From Stutzerimonas stutzeri (GTDB lineage: Bacteria; Pseudomonadota; Gammaproteobacteria; Pseudomonadales; Pseudomonadaceae), in contig NZ_JAGQFP010000004.1 of NCBI RefSeq assembly GCF_019090095.1, positions 1-64,000 of the forward strand: a stretch of 64,000 nucleotides of DNA, in the 5' to 3' direction. The position numbers and the translations under genes are program-made. Shown here piece after piece: positions 8,447-18,097 of the stretch (within the stretch, counting starts at the first letter, position 1; the number at the start of each line of letters is the position of its first letter). The notes beneath the pieces were generated by a model. The model was not told the origin of the DNA. It was given only the letters and a program-made list of their open reading frames with translations, and searched no databases.

Positions 8447-11400
8447 TAGCGTAGTTGCCTCCAGGAAAGCCGTCCTTCGTTTGCACCGCCTTTCTCAACG
8501 GTCACATCGATCCCACCCGCGGTACCGCTGGCGAACTTGTATTCAATGTCACCCGCCGAAATAATTGCAGGGGTCTTGATGATGCCTTGTCTAGACTTCT
8601 TGCCGCTCATCGGATCGCCATTAACGAGATCGAGCTCATTGATCACACCATCACCGTTCACGTCGAACACAGGATACGCGAGACGGCCACCGCTCCAGGC
8701 ATCAAGCTCCATCAACCAGCTTTCTCCTCCTGCAGAACAAACACTCTGGGATGGAATGACCGTCGGGAAAATAATTCGCCCGTTGCGCAATATCGGCGTG
8801 CTGACCACCCGTTCACCTTGTCGTCCCGAAGTACCGGTCATGTTTGGCTTTACCAAATCCAGATACCATCCTGACTTATTGCTGTAGTTAACCGTGGTGT
8901 TGGATATCTTGCGTAGCGATAGCGAACCGACGTCTGTTTCGGACAAAATGGTTTGGGCTACCAACGAACTCCTGGCATTGCTGCTAGTTTGGGGAACCGC
9001 TCCCCCGTCGTCGACGAGACCATAAAACGTCTCCACGCGCGATGTCGCCGGCGGAGTCGGGACGACAACATCGTCAGGCATGAAGTAGCTTCCGGTGCCA
9101 AAGAACACCATTAGCCGATTGCCATCCGGGTTATAACCCAACTCAGGCAACGAGGTAATCGGCTGTGTTTGCCCGGCCTCGTTCTTCGCTGCAAAGAGCG
9201 GCACGGGCGTATTGCCACTCTTATAAGCCACTTGCCAATTGGCTCGCGTTGTCGAGTTATTTCCGGTAAAAGCAAACTTCCACATATTCCCAGCTAAGTC
9301 GCCGGCATAAGCCTGAATTAGAGTGCGCTGCCCGTTAGCCAGCAGCGCCGGCCCGGACAGGCCGTTAGCCGTAGCGCTTGTCGCTGTTGAGATAGCTACC
9401 CGGTCAGCCACCGAAGCGAGATTGACCACTAGCAATTTCGCCTGCTCGTTTTGGCTGTTGTACCCATTGCCGAATACAGCGCCCCATGTGCCATCAGGAA
9501 GACGGCCGACCACACCGGGGCTCATGACGTGGCCTATATCCGACCAATTGACATCATCTAGCTCGAACAAGACGTCAGCGGGCCGAAATCCGGTCGCGCT
9601 ACCTGCGTTGGTCAAGTCCAAGGCGAACACTCCACGGTAGCCTGCGCCGTAGCTCCCTATTGCAACCGTACGCCAAGATCCGTTGATATAGGCATCACCA
9701 ATAAAAATCGGTCCATCGACAAAGTAGCGATGCGGGTTCGACAACTTTCCATAGTCAGGCGCGGTAATCCTACGAATATCTGCAAAGACTTTGCTCGGCA
9801 TATACGCAAAGGCTTCCACGCCGGTCGAGGCGTTAAATGCATGCAGCATTCCATCATTCGCACCTACCAGCAGCAAAGGACTTTTGCTCGCCTTAGTTGC
9901 GACATAAGCTGCGTATGTATCGGCTCCTGGAGTGCCAGCGGGCAACCTGCCATAACCGTAATCCTGAGCACCGACGAACACCGGGTCAGAGTTAACGACA
10001 TCACCCAGTAGATAATCCCTTTTACGAAGTTCTCCAGCTGGCTGCTCCTGATCGCGAGCGCCTTTTAGCCAGGCTAGCCGTCTCTGACCGAGCGTCGTCT
10101 GTTCCGTAGTCAAAGTTTGACTCGAGGCACCCGCCAGTGCCGCCTTCTGCGCCGCGGTCAGCGACGACCAGTCCAAACTAACGCCGGAACTGCCGGTCCA
10201 GGTCACGATATTCCGGCTGCCCGGAGAGGGAATCTTGCCCGATTGGTTGGTGTCCCACGCGACGACACTAATATCGCCTCCAGCCGCTACTTTGTATGCG
10301 AGAAGCTGACCGCTCCAGTCATTGCTATTGAACCGAGCTTGGTAGATCAGCGTTTCGGTGTCCAACCGGGTCGAGTTGGTTGCAACCGACGCAGACGAGG
10401 ACGCACTCGCCGCAACCTGCTCGAACGCTTTCGCAAGCGAGGCCTCTAGCTGCGCGGGGTTGCTTGCAAAGAAATAGGTGTCGGGGATGCCGTCTCCGTC
10501 TGCATCCCACTCCTCTCGCGTGTTGGGCTTGCCATCGTTGTTGATGTCTTCAAAACCGCCCCATTTGGCTGCGTAATAAAGCGGCTGCTCGAGCGATTTG
10601 GCTGAGGTGCTACCGATAACATAGGTACGCGTGGTTGTGGTGGTACCGGCTAGGTTGCACGGCCCTTCCGTACCACTGCTGCGACATGAGCCAGCCTCAC
10701 CGGTACCTGCACCCGGGTTGGGATCGGTCGGGAACGGGAAACCATTGATGCCGGAATGAACGTGGAAACCGTCCGACTCAGTACCGCCTATGACGTAGCC
10801 GAACCCCATTTTGTCGCCAGTCGACTGGGCCATGACCTGGCTAGTCACGCTGATGGTCGACCCTGAAATGGCGTAATCGATCACGCCCCACATATCTTGG
10901 TCGTAGTCGCCGCCCTGTTCGCTATCTTCCCAGTTGACGTAAAGCTTCCCTGCGGAGCTGGACGCATTGACGACCTTGAAGTCGACGATCGCGCAGTTGC
11001 CGCCGATAGAACTGTTCTTACAAGCTGGAAGGATGCTTATCTTCTTCCCGTTTGCGAGCGGGATCTCGACTTTAGGCACGGCGGGAGACAAGGCCACGCC
11101 ATAGGTCTTGACTTTCTGGTTCCCCGAAAGCGCCGGGAGGAGGTCGTGGGTCCGGGCGTAATTGGCAAGCCCCGCGATCTTGTACGTTCCTTCCAGCCGG
11201 GGAGCGTCGGGGCAGGTTCCGGATGCATCGGACAGGTTAGCAATGGTCTTGGGCGTGCACAGGCCATCGGCGGAAGTGCCAGATTTCCCAATGAAGAACG
11301 ACCCTCCGTTGATTGACTCTCCGGCTCCCACCGCATTCGTGCTGGAAGTAGGCGAACCTAACGAGGAGAGGTTGTCGCCGTCGTACGAGGTCGTACTAGC

Positions 11401-12783
11401 ATTGAATTGAATGACGTTAAGCGGCGCACAAGAGTTCGCACTGGTGATCGGGGTACTCCAAGCGGGCGAGATCAAACCACTGATCTTGTCAGGGTTCGAC
11501 ACAGCAAAAGCAGGGGAGCCGCCAGATAGATAACTGAGCGATTCTTGAAAAATCTCAGCTTGCGGATTACCCCAATTGGTGCATTGCCCGTTATTGAAAG
11601 AAGATTTCCCCCAGCTACAGTTATCGCCACTGCTGTTATTGTACGTACCATCAGCAAAGTCGTAACCATAAATGGTCAGTTTATTGAGTGCACTGATGAT
11701 CCCCCCCGTGGCAGGTGCAGACTGAAACACCCCCGTATCGGCAGCGATCTCATCATTCATGCTCGAGACGTTCTTGCGCAACACACCACCTGACTTGTTC
11801 TTGCTGTACGACCCTGTCATCAGACCGAACTTAATCAGATTGCTATCACCATATGTCTGCAACAAGCCAATTGGCTTGAGGGATGTGCCAGTTTCCGAGT
11901 TGTAGGCCTTGCACTTTTCGCCTCCAATCATGGACGCGGTAGTACATACCTTTACTCTAACGTTGAAGTCGCCGCCGCTTGACGAACTGCTGGGCTTCGA
12001 AGGGCTGTTTGAATACGCCTTGATTCCAGTCTTGCTCGCATCGTTGCCGTTGCTTTTATTTTGCTCGCCCGACCACCTACATTGCCAACGCTCATTCGCA
12101 GCCCAAAGCGAGTAATTGCCTTTTACCACTCGCATGAGGGGGGCACTGGTGGAGTTATGCGAAAAGCCGCTCGACTCGACCGTCGTATTGCAAATAGTCA
12201 AACCAGCAGTGGGCGAGTCGGTAAAATCCGTAACGGAAACGCCCGCCAGCTTAGGCAGATCGGAACCACGATAATACTTTGCAAAACTATGCGCGTCGTT
12301 GGGCAAAAAGGCGCGTTGTAGAACCGTTTCAGTTGCAGTATCGGTAGAGCGCAACCCGCCATAAAGTATCTTGCGGACAGCGTCGATGCGGGTCATGGTG
12401 GCCCAGTTCAAGAAATTTCCGGCCCACTGCCCTGTCGTGGTTCCACTGTTGCAATATTTATCTGTCGTCAAGCTGGCCGGCTCATAGCGCCCATTAGTGT
12501 ATAAATAACACTTCTGGGAATCGAAATAGCCGTAGTAATCAATCTGATGATTATAAGTCGTATCAAGGAGGCCATCCTTGTTCACGTCCGAATAATCGTC
12601 GTACGCCTTGTAGAAGAGTTGATGATCCTTCGACATATTAAGCATGACGATAGGAGCGACCGGCGCATTCAGGAACAATGGCACGTTGCTGAGCGTGACG
12701 GCATTTGCGGACATTGCAACGGAGCCCACCAGTAACGCACTGAGGCATGCCTTGAGCGCAGACTTAAAAATCCAGTTTTTCAT
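8446..12783 (-). CDS. pilY1: Type IV pilus tip-associated adhesin PilY1
   Basis: A 1445-residue secreted protein with a signal peptide (about residues 1-28). The C-terminal half (about 850-1445) is the PilY1 beta-propeller domain. Its calcium loop [12 protein letters not shown] starts at Asp1374, matching the site needed for pilus extension and retraction in P. aeruginosa. Two more Asp-rich EF-like loops are seen: DVNKDGLLD near residue 65 and [20 protein letters not shown] near residue 750. I find no vWA MIDAS (DxSxS) in the N-terminal half, which is long and low in recognisable domains. Base composition is more AT-rich than in flanking housekeeping genes. It sits between pilX and pilE; no pilY2 follows. 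Confidence 0.92.
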   Translation of the reverse strand: MKNWIFKSALKACLSALLVGSVAMSANAVTLSNVPLFLNAPVAPIVMLNMSKDHQLFYKAYDDYSDVNKDGLLDTTYNHQIDYYGYFDSQKCYLYTNGRYEPASLTTDKYCNSGTTTGQWAGNFLNWATMTRIDAVRKILYGGLRSTDTATETVLQRAFLPNDAHSFAKYYRGSDLPKLAGVSVTDFTDSPTAGLTICNTTVESSGFSHNSTSAPLMRVVKGNYSLWAANERWQCRWSGEQNKSNGNDASKTGIKAYSNSPSKPSSSSSGGDFNVRVKVCTTASMIGGEKCKAYNSETGTSLKPIGLLQTYGDSNLIKFGLMTGSYSKNKSGGVLRKNVSSMNDEIAADTGVFQSAPATGGIISALNKLTIYGYDFADGTYNNSSGDNCSWGKSSFNNGQCTNWGNPQAEIFQESLSYLSGGSPAFAVSNPDKISGLISPAWSTPITSANSCAPLNVIQFNASTTSYDGDNLSSLGSPTSSTNAVGAGESINGGSFFIGKSGTSADGLCTPKTIANLSDASGTCPDAPRLEGTYKIAGLANYARTHDLLPALSGNQKVKTYGVALSPAVPKVEIPLANGKKISILPACKNSSIGGNCAIVDFKVVNASSSAGKLYVNWEDSEQGGDYDQDMWGVIDYAISGSTISVTSQVMAQSTGDKMGFGYVIGGTESDGFHVHSGINGFPFPTDPNPGAGTGEAGSCRSSGTEGPCNLAGTTTTTRTYVIGSTSAKSLEQPLYYAAKWGGFEDINNDGKPNTREEWDADGDGIPDTYFFASNPAQLEASLAKAFEQVAASASSSASVATNSTRLDTETLIYQARFNSNDWSGQLLAYKVAAGGDISVVAWDTNQSGKIPSPGSRNIVTWTGSSGVSLDWSSLTAAQKAALAGASSQTLTTEQTTLGQRRLAWLKGARDQEQPAGELRKRDYLLGDVVNSDPVFVGAQDYGYGRLPAGTPGADTYAAYVATKASKSPLLLVGANDGMLHAFNASTGVEAFAYMPSKVFADIRRITAPDYGKLSNPHRYFVDGPIFIGDAYINGSWRTVAIGSYGAGYRGVFALDLTNAGSATGFRPADVLFELDDVNWSDIGHVMSPGVVGRLPDGTWGAVFGNGYNSQNEQAKLLVVNLASVADRVAISTATSATANGLSGPALLANGQRTLIQAYAGDLAGNMWKFAFTGNNSTTRANWQVAYKSGNTPVPLFAAKNEAGQTQPITSLPELGYNPDGNRLMVFFGTGSYFMPDDVVVPTPPATSRVETFYGLVDDGGAVPQTSSNARSSLVAQTILSETDVGSLSLRKISNTTVNYSNKSGWYLDLVKPNMTGTSGRQGERVVSTPILRNGRIIFPTVIPSQSVCSAGGESWLMELDAWSGGRLAYPVFDVNGDGVINELDLVNGDPMSGKKSRQGIIKTPAIISAGDIEYKFASGTAGGIDVTVEKGGANEGRLSWRQLR

Positions 12784-12797
12784 GCTTGTTCCTTGAG

Positions 12798-13307
12798 TCA
12801 GCGCTTGAAGGTCGACTGCAGCACAACGATGGAATTCCCAGAGCCGCCACCGGCACGGCTGGTCACGCGATAGACGCGGGATAACGTGTCCTCGCCAAAC
12901 TTGGCGCTGTTTCCGGTTGTTGCCGCCGGCAACGCAGGGAGCAACTCGATAACGTATTGCGGGTTGGGAACGCCGTAGTTAAGGCTTGCCGTGACGGCCG
13001 GGCTTGCGCCCCAATTGAACACAGCTGCCGAGCCCCCGCATGACCACCAGAAGCAGGGATCGCCAGGGCGCGCCACGGGGGCAGAAACCGGTGCGGTGAT
13101 AGTGGCTTTGCGAAGCTCGTTCTCCCCAGCCCTCAATCCCGCCTCGGCCACCTGAAAGGCAATGTTGCGGTCACGCATATTGCCCGCCATCGACTCCTGC
13201 AGATTCGCGTCCTGCATGCCAGCCAAACCGATAACGGTCAGCAGCAGCAACATGACCAACGCAACGATCAGCACGGCGCCGCGCTCTCTCCCGCCCATAT
13301 CTTCCAT
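12798..13307 (-). CDS. pilX: Minor pilin PilX
   Basis: A 169-residue minor pilin of the PilX family. After a short leader ending RERG comes AVLIVALVMLLLLTVIGLAG, then the conserved stretch QESMAGNMRDRNIAFQVAEAGLRAGE. Mature position 5 is Val rather than Glu, as is usual for the GspK/PilX class at the tip of the complex. The start at 13307 lies 12 bases after the pilW stop; pilY1 begins 14 bases downstream. Confidence 0.9.
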   Translation of the reverse strand: MEDMGGRERGAVLIVALVMLLLLTVIGLAGMQDANLQESMAGNMRDRNIAFQVAEAGLRAGENELRKATITAPVSAPVARPGDPCFWWSCGGSAAVFNWGASPAVTASLNYGVPNPQYVIELLPALPAATTGNSAKFGEDTLSRVYRVTSRAGGGSGNSIVVLQSTFKR

Positions 13308-13319
13308 TGAAAAAGCTCC

Positions 13320-14429
13320 TTAATCCAGGCGGCTGCGAACGCCGATGGTTGAAACGAAGACCTGCCGCAACCGACGATCCTGCGTGCCACCTGAAGGATT
13401 GACTGTACTGCCGTTGAACGTGATCTGCTGTGGCGTCTCGACGATATTGTCGTCATTGCTCTGCAACAGCATCCCGACTCGAACACTGGTTACTTTCGCC
13501 CAGTTAGCGACATGGGTAACGCGGTCTGCGTTGGAAATCGCGTTTGCTGCCACGTAGGAGTCAGGCGCGCCGTCGCCAGAGGTGTCGTAGCCATAGGTGA
13601 TCTGCATGTCTTGAATGCCCTCGACCAACTCTACGGGCGCAGCCGATCCCACACGCTGATATAGAGCGCGTCGACCTGCCGGATTTACGCCGATGAAGTA
13701 CGCCAAGCTGCTGATTCGAAGAAGTTCTGACTCAACGCCAAATACTTCTTCTGGTGGTGCCGACGATCCTCCCCAACTCGCCGGAGATGCGTTGCCCGGC
13801 GATCCAGATGCGGCGTGAACCACCAACGCCGCCGATGTTCCGTCAGCGTTTAGATTGGTCACCTGAAACACACGACTCTTCGAGCAGTCGGAAATCATGA
13901 CGATGTCGTTTTCACAGAGAGAGCCATTGGCTGAGCACGCAGGTCCACCATCGGCTCCTGCAACGACTGGAGAATTGGTTTCGGCTCGGAGGTTGCCGCT
14001 GCTGTTGTTGGCCTTGATACCTACATCCCCAGCGAATGCACCGCGGATAAACATGACGTCTGTCCCAGCGACAGGCGCGACGCCCGAACCCCAACCGGGC
14101 ACTGCCCCAACGTTATCCAGCCCTTCGATCGGCATTTCAAAGTCAAACAGCAGCTTGTCCCCGGCATTGCTCGGGGAGACGTTCAAGCCGTTGTGCAAAT
14201 TGCTGTTAGCGCCGCTGGCGCAACCTGCGTAACCCGCCATGCGCGTATCGCGGCTGATGAAATCGATCGCCAGACGCCCGTTTTCCTGAATTCTGGAAAG
14301 TGCGTCCTGGGTCGTGTAGACGTGTTTGCTGCCGAGAAATATCTGCACGACACCGGTCATGAGAATCAGCCCGATGACCATCGCGATCATCAACTCGACC
14401 AGAGAAAGCCCTGCTTGGCCTCGTTTCAT
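13320..14429 (-). CDS. pilW: Minor pilin PilW
   Basis: A 369-residue prepilin. Leader MKRGQAG is followed by LSLVELMIAMVIGLILMTG, with Glu at mature position 5. The large C-terminal domain contains EDAL-like SRIQENGRLAIDFISRDTRMAGYAGC, typical of PilW/GspJ-type proteins. It starts three bases after the pilV stop, so the operon is tightly packed. The C-terminal head is the most variable part of the family, and its composition differs from flanking core genes. Confidence 0.92.
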   Translation of the reverse strand: MKRGQAGLSLVELMIAMVIGLILMTGVVQIFLGSKHVYTTQDALSRIQENGRLAIDFISRDTRMAGYAGCASGANSNLHNGLNVSPSNAGDKLLFDFEMPIEGLDNVGAVPGWGSGVAPVAGTDVMFIRGAFAGDVGIKANNSSGNLRAETNSPVVAGADGGPACSANGSLCENDIVMISDCSKSRVFQVTNLNADGTSAALVVHAASGSPGNASPASWGGSSAPPEEVFGVESELLRISSLAYFIGVNPAGRRALYQRVGSAAPVELVEGIQDMQITYGYDTSGDGAPDSYVAANAISNADRVTHVANWAKVTSVRVGMLLQSNDDNIVETPQQITFNGSTVNPSGGTQDRRLRQVFVSTIGVRSRLD

Positions 14430-14432
14430 TAG

Positions 14433-14855
14433 CTAGATCCGTGTTTGGTAGTTGAACTCGTATGTAGCCCCGTCAGCTTCCTGCCAGGTCACTCGAACGC
14501 TGCAAAGCGTGACATCGCAGCTGACCTCGCCGTCTCCGGCGGGCAGAGTGTCGGCCAGCAAGCCAAGCCAGCCCGCGAGGTCCTGTGCCGCGAGGGTGCT
14601 TCCCGTCGGCGCAGAAGCAGAGAGCGAAAGGTCATAGTTGCCGGCCTGAGCCTTGTCCCGGTTGATACGCATGCGGTCGATCATGTCGTAAGCCAGAATA
14701 TTGGCCTGTGAACGCAAATAAGAGCCCTGGTTGTATTGCAGTCCCCTGGCCTGCAACGCAGCAAGCCCTATCAAACCGACCGAGATGATCACCAGCGCGA
14801 TCAATACTTCGATCAGGCTGAAACCGGCATCGTGCCTCTTGAATTTCATTCGCAT
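14433..14855 (-). CDS. pilV: Minor pilin PilV
   Basis: A 140-residue prepilin. Leader MRMKFKRHDAG precedes FSLIEVLIALVIISVGLIG with Glu5, followed by the PilV signature QARGLQYNQGSYLRSQANIL and DMIDRMRINR. The ATG at 14855 is chosen because AAGGGA lies five to six bases upstream on the minus strand. The ATG at 14849 (MKFKRH), which overlaps the fimU stop as ATGA, is the alternative. Either start overlaps the end of fimU and implies coupling. Confidence 0.9.
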   Translation of the reverse strand: MRMKFKRHDAGFSLIEVLIALVIISVGLIGLAALQARGLQYNQGSYLRSQANILAYDMIDRMRINRDKAQAGNYDLSLSASAPTGSTLAAQDLAGWLGLLADTLPAGDGEVSCDVTLCSVRVTWQEADGATYEFNYQTRI

Positions 14856-15406
14856 ACAGTTCCCTTGCATATGCTGGTACGACCCGCCAAACCAATCTGA
14901 ACGGTTCGTGCCCGCTCGGTCGAAGCGTTCGACAGATCGACATCCCAACTGAAGACGTCGCTACTGGAGGATGCCCTGGCGAGGGTACCAATGCTCGAAT
15001 AGCGTACCCACCCCCTCCCTGTGGCACCGTTACGCCCGGTGATCGTGCTGCCCGACGGTGGTACGTCGGAGATCCGAAGCAAATTGGCTGCGTTGTATAC
15101 CGGCGTCGCCGTATCGGACTCTGCAGAATCAACGAAGATAAGCCAGCCTGCGGACCAGTTCCCGCTAGCGTAATCACAGTTATCGCGCGCAGCATTTGCT
15201 CGACAGATAACGACCCTGCGGCTTCGCTTGACCGCCTCCGAACGAGCGTATGTCACCGAAGTCGTCAGGTCGTTGATCAGCGAAGTGAGCCTGGTATTTC
15301 GGACGGACTGAGACAGCGCGGGGACAGCCGCGGCCAATAAAATCGCAAGTATCCCGATGGTGACCATCAGTTCGATGAGCGTGAAAGCTTGTTGAGGGCG
15401 TCGCAT
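14846..15406 (-). CDS. fimU: Minor pilin FimU (GspH/FimT family)
   Basis: A 186-residue GspH-domain prepilin and the first gene of the minus-strand minor-pilin operon. The leader MRRPQQA is followed by FTLIELMVTIGILAILLAAA with Glu5. The residue before the cleavage point is Ala, not the usual Gly. The GspH domain shows TYARSEAVKRSRRVVICRA and WSAGWLIFVD. Named FimU rather than FimT from its position at the head of the pilVWXY1E operon; the FimT/FimU distinction by sequence alone is soft. Confidence 0.87.
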   Translation of the reverse strand: MRRPQQAFTLIELMVTIGILAILLAAAVPALSQSVRNTRLTSLINDLTTSVTYARSEAVKRSRRVVICRANAARDNCDYASGNWSAGWLIFVDSAESDTATPVYNAANLLRISDVPPSGSTITGRNGATGRGWVRYSSIGTLARASSSSDVFSWDVDLSNASTERARTVQIGLAGRTSICKGTVCE

Positions 15407-15436
15407 TTATGGATTCATCCCGCGCTTTTGATTTGC

Positions 15437-15495
15437 ATCCTAGGAAGAGGCGAACTTAAAGTCTGCCCGGCACGGATGTGCGGCCAATCTAGGAT
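15437..15495. promoter_or_regulatory. Inverted ATCCTAG / CTAGGAT pair between fimU and fimT
   Basis: ATCCTAG (15437-15443) and its inverse CTAGGAT (15489-15495) sit in the 130-base divergent promoter region with 45 bases between them. It could be an operator for shared control of the two pilin transcripts or a coincidence; no known regulator motif is recognised. Confidence 0.25.
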
Positions 15496-15537
15496 GATGG
15501 TCGGTTGTATTAGGAAAATCACGCAAGGATGCATGCC

Positions 15538-16038
15538 ATGAAACCCAGTGGATTCACATTATTCGAGCTTCTGATCACGCTTTCTGTCTTGTCTGTCACG
15601 TTATCAATCGCAGTGCCTCAGCTACGCGACTCGCTTGTTCAGGCAGAGGTAGACAGCACGACGCGTCTGCTCCTGGCGTCGATCAGCCAAGCCCGTCATG
15701 AGGCGATCAAACGAAATGCGTTTGTCGTCATGCGAGCCAACGGGCAATGGGAGGAAGGCTGGGCGATTTTTGTAGATAGCAACCAAAACGCTGAGCAGGA
15801 TCCCGGCGAAGTCGTACTGTTCACCCATGCAGAGCAATCGAAGCTCCGGATACAGGGCAACAGCACACTGTCCGACTATATCGGTTACAGCGGCACGGGA
15901 CGAAGCAGGCAGGCATCCGGCGCATTCCAGGCCGGCAGCCTGTTTATCTGCAGTGAGCAACGCACCAACAAGCTGATCGTTAGCGCGGGAGGCCGAACCC
16001 GCTCAGAAAGGATTGCCGGGAACAGCTGCCCAGGCTAA
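15538..16038 (+). CDS. fimT: Pseudopilin FimT (GspH family)
   Basis: A 166-residue GspH-domain prepilin, divergent from fimU. Leader MKPSG precedes FTLFELLITLSVLSVTLSIA with Glu5; the domain repeats the ISQARHEAIKRNAFVVMRA and WEEGWAIFVDSNQN pattern seen in FimU. The ATG at 15538 is preferred over 15529 because AAGGA ends at 15529 and needs about eight bases of spacing. FimT homologues in other gammaproteobacteria bind DNA during natural transformation; here that is only a possibility. Its TAA abuts the stop of convergent ispH with no spacer. Confidence 0.88.
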   Translation: MKPSGFTLFELLITLSVLSVTLSIAVPQLRDSLVQAEVDSTTRLLLASISQARHEAIKRNAFVVMRANGQWEEGWAIFVDSNQNAEQDPGEVVLFTHAEQSKLRIQGNSTLSDYIGYSGTGRSRQASGAFQAGSLFICSEQRTNKLIVSAGGRTRSERIAGNSCPG

Positions 16039-16983
16039 TCACACCGCTTTGAGCCGCAGCTCCTTCGGCATCGAAAACGTGACATTCTCCGGCCGGCCAT
16101 CCAGCTCGTCCATGCCCGTTGCGCCCCACTCGCGTAGCCGGTCGATCACACCGCGCACCAGCACTTCGGGTGCCGAGGCGCCGGCTGTAATACCGATTCG
16201 GTCGATTTTTTCGAACCATTCACGCTTGAGGTCTTGCGCACCATCGATCAGGTACGCCGGCGTAGCCATGCGCTCGGCCAGTTCGCGCAAGCGGTTGGAG
16301 TTCGAGCTATTCGGACTGCCGACCACCAGCACCACGTCGCACTCGCCGGCCAACTGTTTGACCGCATCCTGTCGATTCTGTGTGGCGTAGCAGATGTCGT
16401 CCTTGCGTGGCCCGCCGATGCTTGGAAAACGCGTACGCAGCGCATCGATCACGCGGCTGGTGTCATCCATGGACAGCGTCGTCTGGGTGACGAACGCCAG
16501 CGCTTCGGGGTGGCGGACCTGAAGGTTGGCGACATCTTTTTCGTCCTCGACGAGGTAGATCGAGCCGCCATTGGCAGTGTCGTACTGCCCCATGGTGCCC
16601 TCGACCTCCGGATGTCCCGCATGACCGATGAGGATGCATTCACGCCCCTCACGGCTGTACTTGGTCACTTCGAGATGGACCTTGGTCACCAGCGGGCAGG
16701 TCGCATCGAACACTTTAAGACCACGTTTTTCGGCCTCCATCCGCACCGCTTGGGAGACGCCGTGAGCGCTGAAGATGACGATAAAGTCATCTGGCACCTG
16801 ATCCAGCTCGTCAACGAAGATGGCACCCCGCTCACGGAGGTCCTCGACCACGAACTTGTTATGCACGACCTCATGACGCACATAGATCGGCGGCCCGAAA
16901 ACCTCGAGTGCGCGGTTGACGATTTCGATGGCGCGGTCGACACCGGCACAAAAGCCACGCGGATTGGCGAGTTTGATTTGCAT
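16039..16983 (-). CDS. ispH: 4-hydroxy-3-methylbut-2-enyl diphosphate reductase
   Basis: A 314-residue enzyme for the last step of the MEP isoprenoid pathway, giving IPP and DMAPP. The three Fe-S cluster cysteines are Cys12 (NPRGFCAGV), Cys96 (DATCPLV) and Cys198 ([10 protein letters not shown]). The [10 protein letters not shown] substrate motif is intact. The ATG at 16983 gives the standard N-terminus [12 protein letters not shown]; the open frame extends upstream to 17124 without family similarity. It is the last gene of a ribF-ileS-lspA-fkpB-ispH series. Confidence 0.96.
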   Translation of the reverse strand: MQIKLANPRGFCAGVDRAIEIVNRALEVFGPPIYVRHEVVHNKFVVEDLRERGAIFVDELDQVPDDFIVIFSAHGVSQAVRMEAEKRGLKVFDATCPLVTKVHLEVTKYSREGRECILIGHAGHPEVEGTMGQYDTANGGSIYLVEDEKDVANLQVRHPEALAFVTQTTLSMDDTSRVIDALRTRFPSIGGPRKDDICYATQNRQDAVKQLAGECDVVLVVGSPNSSNSNRLRELAERMATPAYLIDGAQDLKREWFEKIDRIGITAGASAPEVLVRGVIDRLREWGATGMDELDGRPENVTFSMPKELRLKAV

Positions 16984-17130
16984 AGGGGCTCTCGACGCTC
17001 TGGGCGGGTGAGTTGCGAAGTGTATGACTGTTCTTTCGTGCTGCTGGGCCAGAAGGCCGGTAGTGATGCGACACAATTGCCGACGAGCCATCAGCGCTTT
17101 CGTGCCTGAGCGGCCAGCCGACAAGCGGAC

Positions 17131-17568
17131 TCAGACGGGTTTGACCTCGAATATTTCCACTTCGAAGTTCAACGCCTTGCCCGCCAGCGGATGGTTGAAG
17201 TCGACCGTGACCTGACGGTCGTCAAACTGTTTGACGATACCTGGCAGCTCGGTCTTGGCTGCATCATTGAATATCACCAGCAAGCCCTCGGACAACTCCA
17301 TATCCTCGAACTGGCTCCGCGGCATGGTTTGCACGTTTTGCGGGTTGTGCTGGCCAAAGCCCTGTTCCGGCGCAATATGGAAGGTCCGCTTGTCCCCGGA
17401 CTTGAGCCCGAACAGTTGCTGCTCGAATCCGGGCAACAGATTTCCATCTCCGACCTTGAACGTTGCCGGCTGCTTGTCGAAGGTTGTGTCGACCTGCTCG
17501 CCGTTTTCCAGGCTGAGCGCGAAATGCAGGGTAACCTGCGTGTCCGGACCGATACGCTGTTCAGTCAT
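17131..17568 (-). CDS. fkpB: FKBP-type peptidyl-prolyl isomerase FkpB (SlpA)
   Basis: A 145-residue SlyD-like PPIase with an FKBP domain split by the IF chaperone insert. The family pattern is visible in VTLHFALSLENGEQVDTTFD, GDGNLLPGFEQQLFGLKSGDK and the C-terminal VDFNHPLAGKALNFEVEI. It lacks the His-rich tail of SlyD, which supports FkpB. Its start overlaps the lspA end by eight bases, so the two are translationally coupled. It probably helps fold envelope or ribosome-emerging proteins. Confidence 0.93.
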   Translation of the reverse strand: MTEQRIGPDTQVTLHFALSLENGEQVDTTFDKQPATFKVGDGNLLPGFEQQLFGLKSGDKRTFHIAPEQGFGQHNPQNVQTMPRSQFEDMELSEGLLVIFNDAAKTELPGIVKQFDDRQVTVDFNHPLAGKALNFEVEIFEVKPV

Positions 17569-18064
17569 TTGCCATTTCTCTCGTTTTACTGCTACGGAAC
17601 ATGTCCAGTGCCAGCATCACCGCGCCAACGGTGATGGCGCTGTCGGCAATGTTGAAGGCAGGGAAATACCAGCGGTTCTGCCAGTGGACCAGAATGAAGT
17701 CGACCACGTGCCCAAGCACGACCCGGTCATACAGGTTGCCGAGCGCGCCACCCAACACCAAGGCTAGCGCGACGGCGAGCCAGCTCTCGCCTGGCTTGAG
17801 GCGCTTCAGCCAGACCACCAGAACTGCGCTGACGCCAATGGCAATCACTGCGAACAGCCATCGCTGCCAGCCGGAGTGATCGGCAAGGAAGCTGAACGCC
17901 GCTCCGGTGTTATAGGCCAGTGTCCAGGCGAAGTAGTCCGGGATCACCTCTACCTTCTGGTACAGGTGGAAGTTGGCCTCGACGTAGTGCTTGCTCGCCT
18001 GGTCCAACACGATGACCAGAACGCTCAACCAGAGCCACGCCAGCTTGCCGAAACGGGCGCTCAT
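17561..18064 (-). CDS. lspA: Lipoprotein signal peptidase
   Basis: A 167-residue inner-membrane aspartic protease that removes signal peptides from diacylglyceryl prolipoproteins. Four transmembrane helices are evident. The catalytic aspartates are Asp122 in GHVVDFILVHW and Asp141 in FNIADSAI; the GNLYDR motif precedes them. It follows ileS by 33 bases and overlaps fkpB, the classic Pseudomonas order. Confidence 0.96.
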   Translation of the reverse strand: MSARFGKLAWLWLSVLVIVLDQASKHYVEANFHLYQKVEVIPDYFAWTLAYNTGAAFSFLADHSGWQRWLFAVIAIGVSAVLVVWLKRLKPGESWLAVALALVLGGALGNLYDRVVLGHVVDFILVHWQNRWYFPAFNIADSAITVGAVMLALDMFRSSKTREMAND

Positions 18065-18097
18065 GCGAGTCGCCCTGTCGCTGAAATACCGCGGCCA

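Noticed and set aside
16984..17124. N-terminal extension of ispH
   Set aside because: The extra 47 residues are not family-like; [12 protein letters not shown] at 16983 is the standard start.
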